Origin: Pseudoneurospora amorphoporcata
Lineage: Eukaryota; Ascomycota; Sordariomycetes; Sordariales; Sordariaceae
Direction: 5' to 3'
DNA length: 64,000 bases
Assembly: GCA_033297205.1 (NCBI GenBank)
Contig: MU859182.1
Span: forward strand, 1-64,000
The notes beneath the pieces were generated by a model. It was not told the origin of the DNA, did not search any database, and saw only the letters and a program-made list of their open reading frames with translations. Every line of letters starts with the position of its first letter. Within the stretch, counting starts at the first letter, position 1. Below, in pieces: positions 49,700 to 61,279 of the stretch. The translations under genes were made by a program, and so were the position numbers.

Positions 49700-51616
49700 A
49701 TGCAGTTGCCAACGTTGGCTGTTGCTTTGCTTGTAGCAAGCTCATCTGTCATAGCCGCGCCAGCTCATAGACAATCTCAGGACAACAAGCAGGTCATCCC
49801 AAAGCTGTCCGCTCAGGGGCAAATACAGAGTGGAAATCATTACTCCAACGGGCTTCGTGGGTTCGTCAAACGATGGAGTCTGTTCAATGATCAGGAAGAG
49901 CACCAGGAGAAGCATATCAAACATCGGAAGTTTACCTATCCCATCAACCGTGCACCAGCCGACGTCCGCGCCGACACGGATTCAGCGGCGGGCCCTCCCG
50001 CGACGGCTCCTCCCGCTCCTCCGGCATCAGCCCCTCCTGCCTCTGCACCTCCAGCTTCTGCACCTCCGGCATCCGCACCTGCGGGATCAGCTCCACCCGT
50101 ATCAGCTCCTCCAGCATCTGTACCCCCAGTATCGGCACCACCAGCTCCTCCTGGTACCGAACCCCCAGTATCGCCTCCGGTACCAACTCCCACTGGCCCC
50201 ATCGTCACGGGAACCGGCGGTCCTATCACAGCAGGCAACTCCTCTGCTCTAGGTGTCTTCCCAAACGCCACGAGCATTGCTCCCCTGCCGGCACCTTCCA
50301 ATGCAACTCTCACGGCTCCATTAGTCACCTCAGCAACACCCTCCATCCCAGCCGTCGTCCCCTCAGCAACACCAGCGGCCCCAGTTTCTTCAAGCAGCGC
50401 CGCCGTCGTAATCCCCTCAATCACCTCCCCAATCCCAGGCATCAGCTCCGCCAGCGCCGTCGTTGTTCCTCCCTCTGCAACAACCGCCGCCGGCCCAGTC
50501 GTCGTCCCTCCCGGCCCCGGTGGCGCAGCCTCGCCAACCACCACCCAAACAGTCCTCATCACCGCCGACCCCCCCGCTGCCAATGGCGCTCCCGGTGTCA
50601 TAGTCGTGAGCATCACCCAAGCAGCCGGCGACCCGGTCTCCGCTCCCGCTCCCACCACTGTCGCCGCCACCAGCATTAGTGCCAAATCCTTCGCCAGCAC
50701 CACCACCGTCACCATCGACGCATTGGGGGTCTCCCAACCAGCGGACTTCTCCGCTTTCTCCGGTATCTCGGGCTTTCCCGATAACACCGCCACCGTCTTT
50801 GATGGTCCCATCCTCGCAACCCAAGCAGCTCCAACAGTGGTAGTAATTGACATTGTCCCCGCTCCATCCTCCGCTGTCCAAGGCTCCAATGGATCGAATG
50901 GCCCAGCAGTCAACTCCATCGCCGGCGGCGGCTCCCTTGCTCCTATCATTGTCACCACCATCACTGCACCCATCATTATGCCCTCCCAGTCCGCCGTCGC
51001 CCAACAACCTACTGCGCCTCTTGTCGTCACCGTTACCAACTCCAACGCTAATGGTGCTAACCTCCCGGCTCAGACGGCGCAGACAGTGGCGGAGAGTACG
51101 GTTACTATAACCCTTGGTGGTGGTGGTGGTAGCAATGGAGGTTCAGGAGCAGGATCGGGACCGGGGACAACGACGGTTACTGCTGCTCAAGCGCCGCAGG
51201 CTCCGGCTCCGAGTATTGTTTTTGTCACGGTAACTGCTAGTCCTGTTACTGCTAATTCTCCTCTTGGTACCGGTGCCGCTGGAGGTGCTGCTGGGTCGTC
51301 GTGGTCTTGGACGACTACCTTCCCGGGCTTTACTTGGTCTTGGACTTCTTCTGGGTCTACTGGGGTTGGTGCTGCGCCGAGTGCTTCTGCTTCTGCGCCT
51401 GCTGCCGGCGCCGGTTCTGGTTCCGGAAGTAGTGCGGGTGCGGGTGGAGGTGACTCAGGCAAAGGCGACAGAACGGTGAGCTTGGTTGAGACCATGACTT
51501 ACACGACTACGGAAGGTTCGCCGTTCCCGAGTGCGACGGAGGTGGTTACGGCTGTGGCTACGAGTCTTGTGGCGGTGCCGAGTGGGAATCCTGATAATGA
51601 GAAGGGGGGGTTGTGA
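49700..51616 (+). CDS. Secreted Ala/Pro/Ser/Thr-rich (mucin-like) protein
   Basis: 638 aa, single exon. Residues 1-19 form a clear signal peptide (MQLPTLAVALLVASSSVIA) with cleavage likely before APAH. A dibasic KR at 57-58 (GFVKRWSLF) is a plausible Kex2 processing site. Residues about 95-155 are near-repeats of APPAS/APPVS. The bulk (155-530) is Ala/Pro/Thr/Val/Ser-rich with many potential O-glycosylation sites and a few N-x-S/T sites. A Trp-rich doublet (SWSWTTTFPGFTWSWTSSG) occurs near residue 533, followed by a Gly/Ser-rich stretch. There is no hydrophobic C-terminal tail, so a GPI anchor is unlikely. The protein is probably secreted or held in the cell wall. No enzyme domain is seen. 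The long opposite-strand open frame here is a shadow of GC-rich codons. ATG context is CACAATGC. Confidence 0.88.
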   Translation: MQLPTLAVALLVASSSVIAAPAHRQSQDNKQVIPKLSAQGQIQSGNHYSNGLRGFVKRWSLFNDQEEHQEKHIKHRKFTYPINRAPADVRADTDSAAGPPATAPPAPPASAPPASAPPASAPPASAPAGSAPPVSAPPASVPPVSAPPAPPGTEPPVSPPVPTPTGPIVTGTGGPITAGNSSALGVFPNATSIAPLPAPSNATLTAPLVTSATPSIPAVVPSATPAAPVSSSSAAVVIPSITSPIPGISSASAVVVPPSATTAAGPVVVPPGPGGAASPTTTQTVLITADPPAANGAPGVIVVSITQAAGDPVSAPAPTTVAATSISAKSFASTTTVTIDALGVSQPADFSAFSGISGFPDNTATVFDGPILATQAAPTVVVIDIVPAPSSAVQGSNGSNGPAVNSIAGGGSLAPIIVTTITAPIIMPSQSAVAQQPTAPLVVTVTNSNANGANLPAQTAQTVAESTVTITLGGGGGSNGGSGAGSGPGTTTVTAAQAPQAPAPSIVFVTVTASPVTANSPLGTGAAGGAAGSSWSWTTTFPGFTWSWTSSGSTGVGAAPSASASAPAAGAGSGSGSSAGAGGGDSGKGDRTVSLVETMTYTTTEGSPFPSATEVVTAVATSLVAVPSGNPDNEKGGL

Positions 51617-52547
51617 GTTGGGAAGTTGGGTATAACTCCTTTGGGGTTTCTTCTCCTTACTGGTCATTTCAACCACGCTCATTAGGTTAACATTTTGATG
51701 TCCTGTTCTCGTTATGGAGTTCTTTGCGTACAATTCGCCGTAGTAATGCTTGGAGACATTTTTGAAGGGCACAAGATAGAACGATACCGAGGGATATCTT
51801 CAATGTTAGCACTGGCAAATTGTAATGCTTCTACTTTACTTCCTACCTTAGATACTTGCCAGCAATAGGAGAGAACATCAGAAATTCCCGTGCACTGTCC
51901 TTTTATCGTAGTAGGTAGTGTTTGCAGTGGCATCCTTGCTGGCACCTACCTCCACGTACCTATACATGACTTATTGTCTAACAACAATACCCAAAGTTCT
52001 ACACCACTGCCAAAATTTGAAGCCATCGTTACACAACATCAAACGATACTTGATCCGTGCGCGCCATGTTGAATTCGAGCTCCCTTCGAGCCGGCACTTT
52101 CGACGATGAAGTCAGGCCAAACCTGCCGTATGGTTTTAATCCTTTGAAAACACCATTAGAACCTATTGTGTGTAGTCACTACTTCTTTGCATGTTTGGTT
52201 TAGAGACAGTCCTGTTGATGACGAAGCTGCGGACGAGTGTCCGACCGGTACCTCCTGTTCAACTCTGGAAGTGTACCGTAACGAGGTACCACCAGGCGCA
52301 CGAGTCAGCACAGGTTCAACATGGAGTGTCAGGCGAGGACATGCAGTGCAGATGTTTCCCTTCAAAAGCTTGTACACCAAGTTTTTTGTTCTTTTTTTTT
52401 TTTTTCTTGTGGTGAGTAGTCATTATTTGCTGTAAATTCATGCGACCTGTTATGGTACGTGGGAGGAGTTTCAGATGGGATAAGTCCACTTTGGGTGGGG
52501 AAATAAAGGGCCTACAATCTGCCAAAATTTTCATCAAATTATAAAAC
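51617..52547. other. Intergenic region upstream of the tRNA gene
   Basis: Contains the 3' flank of the secreted-protein gene and a T tract at 52392-52405. No gene was recognised. Confidence 0.5.
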
Positions 52548-52619
52548 AGCTGCATGGCGCAGCGGAAGCGCGCCGGGCTCATAACCCGGAGGTCACTCGA
52601 TCGAAACGAGTTGCAGCTA
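52548..52619 (+). tRNA. Initiator tRNA-Met (CAT)
   Basis: A 72-nt cloverleaf without intron. The acceptor stem AGCTGCA pairs with TGCAGCT, with discriminator A. The first pair is A1-U72, as in eukaryotic initiators. The anticodon arm is CCGGG-CTCATAA-CCCGG with anticodon CAT and the G-C pairs next to the loop that mark initiators. The T arm ACTCG-ATCGAAA-CGAGT has A in place of T54, the fungal initiator signature. Confidence 0.95.
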
Positions 52620-52622
52620 ATG

Positions 52623-52638
52623 TTTTTTTTTTTTTTTT
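52623..52638 (+). terminator. RNA polymerase III terminator of the initiator tRNA
   Basis: A run of 16 T begins three bases after the tRNA end. Four or more T on the coding strand terminate Pol III transcription. Confidence 0.85.
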
Positions 52639-55600
52639 CGGCTTCAGTTTTGTTTTCCTTCCGTCTTCACTGCATCTTGATTCTACCCAGCTTCTTTTTT
52701 GTCTTCGCATTTTTTGCCTTCTTTTAACATTGATCAGCACGCTGTGTGCACTTCTACACAACTCCATTGTTAGGCAGTCCACCCTCGAGGATTGAAGTTT
52801 CAGCCTGCCAAGCAAACCTCTGATTATCACTGAAAAATCCCTCATTGACAGATGCCAGTCGCCTGATAGTGAGACATTACAAGGCCTGAGCAGATAGCAA
52901 TCTTCGTTCGGCTGCCTTCCAAAAAGATGATATGTGATAATTCACCCGAAGAAGAATATTCTGGAAACAGGGGGGGAAGGGGGTGCAGGAAAAAAAGAGT
53001 AGAAAAGAAGTTGTATCAGCTCCTGATATTGGCCCTGTGGCTGCGCTATTGCAGAGAAAAAATACACTCCCCTGTCTCCTTCCTAACACGGAGGAGCAGG
53101 CCCGGTAAGGAAAGGGATGTGAACGAAAACGAAAGGTTTTGGCTGCTGCAGGAGAAGCCAGAATGGGACGAGCTCGACATCAATTTGGAATTTTAGATTA
53201 TGCTGTTGGTGATGAGAGACCTTTATGATCTTCTTGTCGTTAGCCTTGTCGCTATTGCTGTTAAAAATAATTCCGGCTTTGTGAACTCAAGCATACCTCC
53301 GGATCTAGCATAATCTTATGGTCCTACGGTTCTCCGATCATGACTAGGTAGGGAGTCTACGGAACATCTCAAGTCCGTTCTACTTTGGCCGGACGCCGGC
53401 GAGAAATACCTTTGTGAGGAAATCTTACCATCGCCCAAAAGACCTCTGCTTCAACGGAGTTATCCGGTCGCCACATTTTTGAGGTTGCAAAGGCAGCATA
53501 TGTTTGGAATAGAGAACAGTGTCTCCGCACCCTAAACAGGCGGTGGTGTAAGGAACAAGATTGTAAATGCCGTGGCCCACAACGGCGTGCCATGACACGG
53601 CTACCATTTCTGGATCGCCGATATATGTCTGTACTCCTGATATCAGGTAACATCGGAGCAAAGGATAATCGGCCGGTGGCCTGTCGTCGTCTCAGGGTGA
53701 CCGGATGACTGTTGTGCGTTAGTGATGTGTCTGCTCATGTGCACCTGTACAGTTTGATAGGAGGATGTGGAAAGGCAAAAGTGTGACAAGCACCATGAAG
53801 ACATGAGGCCTTGTTTTACCCCCGCCCCACGCCTGCTGGGGGATCTGCTCGGACCCCAGATTTATGGTTTGTTCGGTGTATTACGAGGGTGTGTACGATG
53901 CAGGGGAGAGGTGACTGACCAGTGATGTTCGTGTTGGCGAAGCTGCCAAAGCCTGCCATGGCCGAGTGCCGCCCCTCTTGTGTAATCTCCAAGGCTCGAA
54001 CCGTTGTCGGTGGCGTCACGAGCACCAGAGGCGACATGGTTAAACCCGTACTTCTCGTCATCAAGGACGGTCTGGAGCAGCACATCACACAGAGCGCCAG
54101 TCTTGTATCCAATGAGGTTTGCTGATAGCCTAGCATTATTGGATTGGTGGTCTCGTGGGTATCCGGGCATGGCTCTGGCCCATGGGTGATAACAGGCTCA
54201 GGCTGTATGGACGCTGCTGCAGATGGTATCAGCAATGTTTGCAACTTTATTGTGTCCAAGTCCAAGAAGGAGCAGAAACGAAGCGGGAGAAAAGACGAGA
54301 AGGGAAAAGCGTTAAATTGGAGAAGCTGCGAGCCAAGATGACCGCAGTGACTGGGAGTAAAGTCCAGCCGTTGGCCGCCTTCAGGTGACCACAGCAGAGG
54401 TACCTTCCCTGCTATCCATTGTGTAAGGTGAATGGGGCACGGCTAGCAGCTTAGGAAGGCACGGAGGAATGAAGATGGGAAGCCACAAGCCGACCTCAAG
54501 ATTCCGAGGTGCACGTCAACGGGGAAGGTGCGACCATGGCATCCACAACCAGCCAAAGAAATCTCTTCTTTGCTCCCACAAAACACAATCTTTTCCAGGC
54601 TGCTCTGCAGATCGGTTCGGGACATTAAGTCCATGGCGGTCAGCCAAACAGCTCAAGCAGCCGTTATCTCCCACCCACCTCAAGCTTTCCATCGTCTGCG
54701 TCCAACCAACTGCCATAATGATACCATCCTACCAGCTACACAACACCATTTGGGGGAAAATCGAGCCCCGTCGCCGACCGCTTCGCATCTTCAAACATCT
54801 CCAGGCTTGGTATCCATTTTCGGCGACTTGCTGCAAATAGCCCGGGGCTTGACCAACGACCAACTGCCCCAGCAAGTAGTGCAAGTCATCAAACAAGACT
54901 CTCCAACTCCTCACCGTCATTTTAGTCGAGTTCGGTCTACATCTGCTCTTTCTTCGGCATGATTCGGTGGCATATGTTGTCTCCTCGGCAATATCTTCCA
55001 GTCCTGACGTTGGTGGTGTACATCGGATGACAGTGCATTACCCGACGCCGATGAGCGACCATGTCAACAAGGGTGCAGTTTCGTTACATGCATATTCAGT
55101 TGTAGGTGAGGACTGAGGCGGCCCGTAACACCACCACTACCACTGTATCCCATACAAGTAAACACTAAAAACCACTTCAGTTACATCCCTGCTAACCCCA
55201 ACGTCTTCCCAGCTGCGACCGTGCGACTCGTCCACTCCAGAGATTTTGCTTGCAGCTATTAGAAATCATGTTACTTGAGTCACATGTGCAATTCCTACCA
55301 ATACATACCCTAACACCACTCCTGCCTCCCTCTGGACACTTGCTCGCCAGCGCCTCATTCGAGCCTCCGGGGAGCGAATGGTTACGGACCCGACAGAACG
55401 GTACAAGTCGCCGACTAGAATTCCTCAGCCTTCTTCTGGTCTACTCACCGTTCGATGATGACACCGGCTAGCCGGCAAATTTGCCCGTTATTTGGAATTT
55501 GAGTCGCCGGGCATAGGCTTCCGGTTCCGTCAACGAGACGATATTCATAAGATAGCGCCTTTTTCTTTACCGGATGACACCTCCTGGATCCAAGTCTATA

Positions 55601-56110
55601 CCGAACAGTAAAATATCTGGTCGGCCGTTCGATGGTGTGAACGGATGTACAACATCAGCCTTAAACTTACCACGGCCAGATATACGTTTCAGCGACATCG
55701 CGTCACAACATCCATTACAACTCCCTACGAATGAGCGTCAGAAAGTGCCGCGTTAAGCGCTTCACGGAATGTCGGTTCATACAGTACACAATAAGAATTG
55801 TTTGCTAGCAGAATGGGCTGAAGACAGCTAGCTTCTCCCTTAGCTGGAAGCCCAGCCCAGTGTTGAGCCGGAGAGCCTAGCTCAAAGACGGTCCTTGGAA
55901 GCCACATAGGCCGGCCATCATGCCTAAGCCGGCCACGAATAACGCTCCTCCAATTTACATGTTCTATTTCAGAAGGAAATGTCTCATTGGCACAATTCCC
56001 ATACCCCCCATGACATCCCTTGCTTTTCCTTACAGGGGCTCTTATACATGAAAGCCACCTGCATGCAACATCCTCACCGTCTGCTGCTACAATTCCATGG
56101 CTATTTTGAC

Positions 56111-56111
<1 letters not shown>

Positions 56112-56186
<75 letters not shown>
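56112..56186. repeat. 75-base T homopolymer
   Basis: An uninterrupted T run of about 75 bases. The length is probably approximate, because such runs are prone to sequencing and assembly error. It could be the tail of a minus-strand retroposed poly(A), but no element is recognisable next to it. Confidence 0.85.
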
Positions 56187-58579
56187 CGAGATGGCTGCAT
56201 GCAAGCTGCAGTTTCTATAGGCCTAACATGGCACTAAGTTTCCCTTCCTCACATCGGGACCGAATGAACAGGCGAACAGAGGTCTTCAGTGCCGACGTGC
56301 CGATGCTCTCTATAACCGAGATGATGACAGGGGTGACAAAAGGAGACTGGATCTTCAAAGTGAGCCTATCCCATACTAAAGTGAGCTTTCCAGTGGCTCG
56401 ATGAGTGCCGGGCACAAGATAAGCTCATCTTTTCTTCTTCTACCTCACCTTCAATGACATACCCCGGATTCACATCTTCCCCACCTACTAGTGCCCATAG
56501 GGGTCCATTTACGACGGGAATATTTCTACAAGCAGCCAAAATCGCGTAACTAAGACGTTTTCTCCGGGATGGCTGAAGGGAAGTGCCACGGCGAACGCTT
56601 CGTTAATTAGCCGCCGAACCACAGAGCCACAGCAAAATAATGCCATGTCACAGTCCCTGCCTCTCCTCCGCATCCTGTCGGTGAAACTTTGCTTGTACTT
56701 GCATATTATTTTGTGGGCACGGGGTACAAGGAAGAGACGAAATTTCTCAGCTCCTTACTGAAATGGTTTAGCCGGTTTAAGGGGAACCCGGAAGCAAACA
56801 AGTGCAAGCGTCCCAAATATCAGATATCAAATCCCGACGATTTGGTAACTACTCTTATTTGTTATTACGCCAGACGCCAATGCAACAATCGAAATGCAGA
56901 TGGTGCGTTTTGGCTCATGAGTCGGTGAGCTCCTTAATCTGGACTCGTGGCTTCGTGCTATCCGCGACCTTTCGAGTCCAGCCTTTGTCATAGTCTGGTC
57001 CATCTCTGTTCTGAACAAGTGTTGCCTCAAGACCGTCAAGTCTAGTGGCATGAAGATCGAGACAGTGGATAATGCAAGTCGTACCACGGGCCCATCATAC
57101 ATGGAATCACATAGCACTCATCCATCCCCGTGATATACAGCCTCGCTACCGCTACCCAGTCACTCATTAACACGAACATAAGTATGGGTGATACAGACAC
57201 ATATATGCGGCGAAAAACGGTATCTGTCCATGACGAAGGAACGTTGCAACAGTGAAAAGTTTTCTCCTCGTTGGTAATTGACGCGCGTTTGTTACTACCA
57301 CGCGCCTGTCGCGAGCTGCCTCTTTCTGCATCATGTCCCTCCCGTTCTCTTCTACCGTGGTAAATCACTGGATCAGGTAACACTGAACATGGAAAGACTG
57401 TGATTAGGTGCTTACCCGTGGCTGTCCAAAATTCCATGGTTGACCAATAGGAAGTAAGCCTTTTGGTATGTTTGTCAGGTAAGGCAGAAGAACGGTCCTT
57501 GTTAATACGAAATAGACGTTAATCGTCGCGATCAAGGGAGGGAGATTATGTATGTGGCTCGTCTGGGTGGTGGGAGGGGCGGTTGAGGTTCCTAACTGTC
57601 AATGTAACTCTGTTGAGAGCAACGACAGTCCGAGTAACTGAGGCCTGATACTTGGTTACATGGAGACTCACCTGGGTGTACATTGTGGTCTGAAATCTGC
57701 GCACGGAAACCAAACGAGAGCAGAAGATGAGCAAGGATAACAATGGAAGCCAAGAAAGTGAGAAGAAATTGCGGCGACACAATTACCCTTTCCATTATCC
57801 CACGTGGTCTCTGAAAGGTAGACAGTACCTTGCTGTCAGAAACGCCCACTCAAGCACGAAAACCGAAACACCACCGTTCCCTGGCACGACACTCCTGGGT
57901 GGCAGCAAGTTCGAGGCTATCCTGGCGACTCGAAGTGAGTGCCTTCCTTGAAAATTTAACACAGTCGATCCATTCCCTTGCTTCCAAACACCACGTTTTC
58001 CCCATGATTTGATCCCGTCCCTGCATACGCCGCTCTTGAAAAAACTGAGAAATGACTTCACTGCATCGGTATCCTTTCTGCCTTGCGTGGTCACCATGGT
58101 CGTCGTTGCTCCTTGTAGACGCTGACCTCATGAAACGGGATGTATGTAGGGCAGGTATGGATGATTCCGGGGAAGCAAAAAAGGAGGACGAAATGACGCC
58201 AGCCAGCAATCAATCAATCCGTCTCTCTGACTCTGTCTGCGCAAGGGCAACAAACAAAACATACACATGATCATACAATAGACCTTCGTATAAGCAAGCC
58301 CAAGCCAAAACGACCCCCATCGGATTCACGTACAGGCAAGCGGGAAGGGCAAGCGGGAAACAATGGCCCTGATGACTACTGCGAGAAGGAGGCGTTGCGT
58401 GCCTCTATCAGCATTCTAAACTTAACGACCTTTCTGCATCATCAAACAATGTGCAGAGAGACTGACACATCCCACTCACTGCCAGTGAGAAAGTTAGATC
58501 TTCATAACGCCATGAAGATATGCGTCGTCATGATCAGCAAACAATACGTAAGAGATCATCGCATAGCATAGATAAGAAG

Positions 58580-58603
58580 AAAAAAAAAAAAAAAAAAAAA
58601 AAA
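58580..58603. repeat. 24-base A homopolymer
   Basis: An uninterrupted A run in intergenic DNA, following gataagaag. Simple sequence with no associated gene. Confidence 0.85.
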
Positions 58604-59557
58604 CGTGTGGCAAGAAAACAAAGCTATTCTCAACGCCATCTATGTCAGTCAAAGATTGCATTCCGATCTGAAAGGAGAATTCCCAAGGGTCATCATCACC
58701 GCAATACCCTGTTCAGGGACAATTATCGCAAACTTCATCATCCTAGGTATGCTTGTTGACTTGCAATTTCTTCATGCGTGTGAATCACATACATAAGCCT
58801 CGGTCGGTTTCAGGAAGGCAAGCCCACGTATTCGGGAAGAAGTGAGGAGAGGGGTTAAGGTGTGAATACCTAATTGTTGTTCGCCTAGCGAATGGATTAC
58901 GGGAAATGAATTTATTCACAGTAGAAGAGAACGCATTCACTGCAGGGATTTTGGGCAGAAACAGTTATGACACCCAGAACTTGTGGCCATTGCAGATAGA
59001 TGATCATATACTTGAATTTGTAGATACAGGAAAAACACAAATCATGTATGTTATGAACAGCAAGCAGGTATCATCAAATTTTCCCGAACGCCTCCATGAG
59101 TAAAACAGAAAAAGATAATCAAGTTTTGCCGCCCAATATGTGGAATTCCATCGCGTGTATATGTAGATGAGCCATCCAGCCGTTAGATAACATGGTAGAA
59201 GAAAAAAAGACGAAGGGAAGAAATGTGGTATCTGTAGTGATAAATCGGCTGCCTTCGTGATGAAGGAAGAAAGGGACATGTGGAGTGTTAAGAAAAGAAT
59301 AAGTTTCAAGAAAAGAAGAGAGTCCATGTACCCAAAACCCCAAAGAATCATGAAAACAAGAAGAGGACGATGGAGTGAACAAAAAAAAAAAAAAAAAAGG
59401 ACAGCGCTAAACCCTCCCTCCCAACAAAGCCTTCCAAGCATTATTCCCAAGAACCAAGTAAGTAATAAACCCATCCCGGTTTTCCAAATCGCATCACGCC
59501 CACGCCTGCACTACTCGTAATCCCCCCAAGGCCAATTAGCCTTCACCCCCCTAGAAA

Positions 59558-61279
59558 TCAACCCATCCTCCGATTCGGCGTCGACAGCGGCAGGATCTTT
59601 TTGCAAACCTTGCAATCCAGCTCCTGTGGCCTCTTATGCGTGACCCAGCAGTCGCACACCCACACCGCGTTCTTCTCCTTGTGCAGCTCAATAAGCACAC
59701 CGGGACGGTAAAATTTCTTCTTGATGCCGCAGTCTATGCAGAACCGGCGGATGCCCCAGGTTTCTTGGATGCGGGGGGATTGGTCTGATGAGCTGTAGCC
59801 GGTGGAGGCGGTGCGGCGGGTAGAGGAAGATCCTTGGTTTCTGGAGGAAGCGGCAGCGGCGGCGAGGGAGGAGCGCGTGACGGAGGGGTCGTAGTGTGGA
59901 TTTGAGGTTAGGGAGAAGGTGTTGTGGGAGGATGTGGTGGAGTGTTGGGAGGAGGTTGAGGGGGAGAGAGGGGGGTTGTTTTGGGGTTGGGTGATGTTTA
60001 TTGTTGGGGCTTGTTGTTGTTGTTGTTGTTGTTGTCTTGATGAGACGGCCGAGGAGACTGAACCCCGCTGGCTCTTTTGGTCGTTGTTGTTACTGGAGTC
60101 GTTGCTATCAGGAGCATCCTCCAGATCGTTCTTCCACCTGAACAACTCAAAGTTCTCGGGTTTCTTGACCTTGAAGCAGTGATAGCACCCAAAGGAGCCG
60201 GGGTGCTTGCCGTCATCCTTGTCGCCGCCCCGGCCAGCGGAGGAGGTGTTGTTGGGCCAGAACCGCTTGAAGTTGATCTCGGCGTACATGACGCACCGGA
60301 TCTTGTCCTCTTCGGGGCACTTGGAAGGATCAAAGTGGTCTCTGAAGAACCGGTTTGCCATCTGAGCCCTGGTGACGTCGAAATAGTCCAGGTGTGACTG
60401 GATCATCATCATGATGTTGAATTGATCCTTCATTAAACGCTCAATGGGAGCCTTCTCGTGACGCTGTATTTGTGGGAGTGTCATGACGGAAGACCCTGTG
60501 AATGGAGGCAATATTGTGCCTGCTGAAAGGCTGGGATAGGCCTGGGCGCTGGTGGTGTAGGCGTACACTGGTTGATAAGTTTGCATAGGAAGCTGATGAT
60601 AGTTGTGCATCGGCTGCTGAGCTGGGTAAGGGTGGCCCATATGTTGGTGGTACCCGTATGAGGATGAGGGTGGGTACGTCGTTGTTCGTTGTGACGGGAC
60701 CGGCATCGATGGGTAGAGCGACATTGGTGGCGGAGGGGCAACCTGAGCATGCAAGTAATGCGATGGAGCGGGGATTAATGACGAAGGGAGCGCCTGAGAG
60801 GTGTGGTGGTGCTGTGTGTGGTGGTAGGACGACGGCGGGTTATACGTCCTGGTCAAGACCGGGGGGCTGGCCATGGAGTCAGAGGAGCTGGAGTCCGTGA
60901 CTGGTGACATGGTCCGGGAGGAAGACATGTTGGGTGTGCCGTGGGAGGCTACGGAGGATATACTTGAGACCGAAGCCGAGCGAGCCTCTGGAGGAGACCT
61001 GGGCAGTTGAGAGGAGGTCTGGTATCCGACTGGGTAGACGGGCATCTCGCGATATAGATCCGGAGAGAAGTAAGGGGACTTGTGCTCAGGGGCAGGGGCA
61101 AGCAAACGATGTGATGAGCCACCGAAGTGGTAGAGGTGTTGTGGTTGAGGGTATGCGACGACCTCCGTCATCTTCTGATCGTCTAGAGAATGGTGCCAAG
61201 TAGAGGTACCACTGGGAGAGTTTGGGTTGTGAACAGAGGCCAACTCCTCAGAAGGAGAGCGTTTGTTCAAGTAGAGCAT
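59558..61279 (-). CDS. F-box-like protein with zinc-binding-type cysteine pairs and polyQ
   Basis: 573 aa, single exon on the minus strand. Residues 1-270 are Ser/Pro/Tyr/His/Gln-rich and low complexity. Residues about 277-330 read as a degenerate F-box (IERLMKDQFNIMMMIQSHL, then VTRAQMANRFFRDHF), followed by a PSKCPEEDK linker. Fungal F-box proteins of this kind then carry Cys pairs, as here: GCYHCF near 363, RRFCIDCGIKKKFY near 513, and CDCW and CKVC up to about 563. The two halves of the Cys module are split by an inserted Ser/Gln/Asn-rich stretch of about 130 residues containing Q8 (416-423), all CAA. F-box proteins usually link substrates to SCF ubiquitin ligase through Skp1; that role is inferred here. 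ATG 61279 has a good context (TCACCATGC). Confidence 0.85.
   Translation of the reverse strand: MLYLNKRSPSEELASVHNPNSPSGTSTWHHSLDDQKMTEVVAYPQPQHLYHFGGSSHRLLAPAPEHKSPYFSPDLYREMPVYPVGYQTSSQLPRSPPEARSASVSSISSVASHGTPNMSSSRTMSPVTDSSSSDSMASPPVLTRTYNPPSSYHHTQHHHTSQALPSSLIPAPSHYLHAQVAPPPPMSLYPSMPVPSQRTTTYPPSSSYGYHQHMGHPYPAQQPMHNYHQLPMQTYQPVYAYTTSAQAYPSLSAGTILPPFTGSSVMTLPQIQRHEKAPIERLMKDQFNIMMMIQSHLDYFDVTRAQMANRFFRDHFDPSKCPEEDKIRCVMYAEINFKRFWPNNTSSAGRGGDKDDGKHPGSFGCYHCFKVKKPENFELFRWKNDLEDAPDSNDSSNNNDQKSQRGSVSSAVSSRQQQQQQQQAPTINITQPQNNPPLSPSTSSQHSTTSSHNTFSLTSNPHYDPSVTRSSLAAAAASSRNQGSSSTRRTASTGYSSSDQSPRIQETWGIRRFCIDCGIKKKFYRPGVLIELHKEKNAVWVCDCWVTHKRPQELDCKVCKKILPLSTPNRRMG

Larger units (their letters stand above)
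52639..59557. other. Gene-poor interval between tRNA and F-box gene
   Basis: About 6.9 kb without a supported gene. Open stretches such as 53816-54265 (-), 54528-54962 (+) and 57042-57437 (-) lack motifs and codon bias. Splice-like sites occur around 57540-57850 on the minus strand, but the joined frame is short and not codon-biased. Long homopolymers occur at 56112-56186 and 58580-58603. T-rich or A-rich runs near 59382-59398 lie close to the F-box gene 3' end. Confidence 0.45.

Noticed and set aside
49936..51045. 369-codon open frame on the minus strand inside the secreted-protein gene.
   Set aside because: It is a shadow of the C-ending, Ala/Pro/Thr-rich codons of the + strand gene, which has a signal peptide, a TATA box and a good start context.
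53816..54265. Overlapping minus-strand open frames of 149 and 102 codons.
   Set aside because: They occupy different frames of the same DNA, have no motif or codon bias, and no splice pair unites them.
57042..57849. Possible small multi-exon gene on the minus strand with GTGAGT and GTAAGC donors near 57670 and 57417.
   Set aside because: The joined frame is short, third-position use is near random, no family motif is seen and alternative joins give stops. Splice-like sites of this quality occur by chance.
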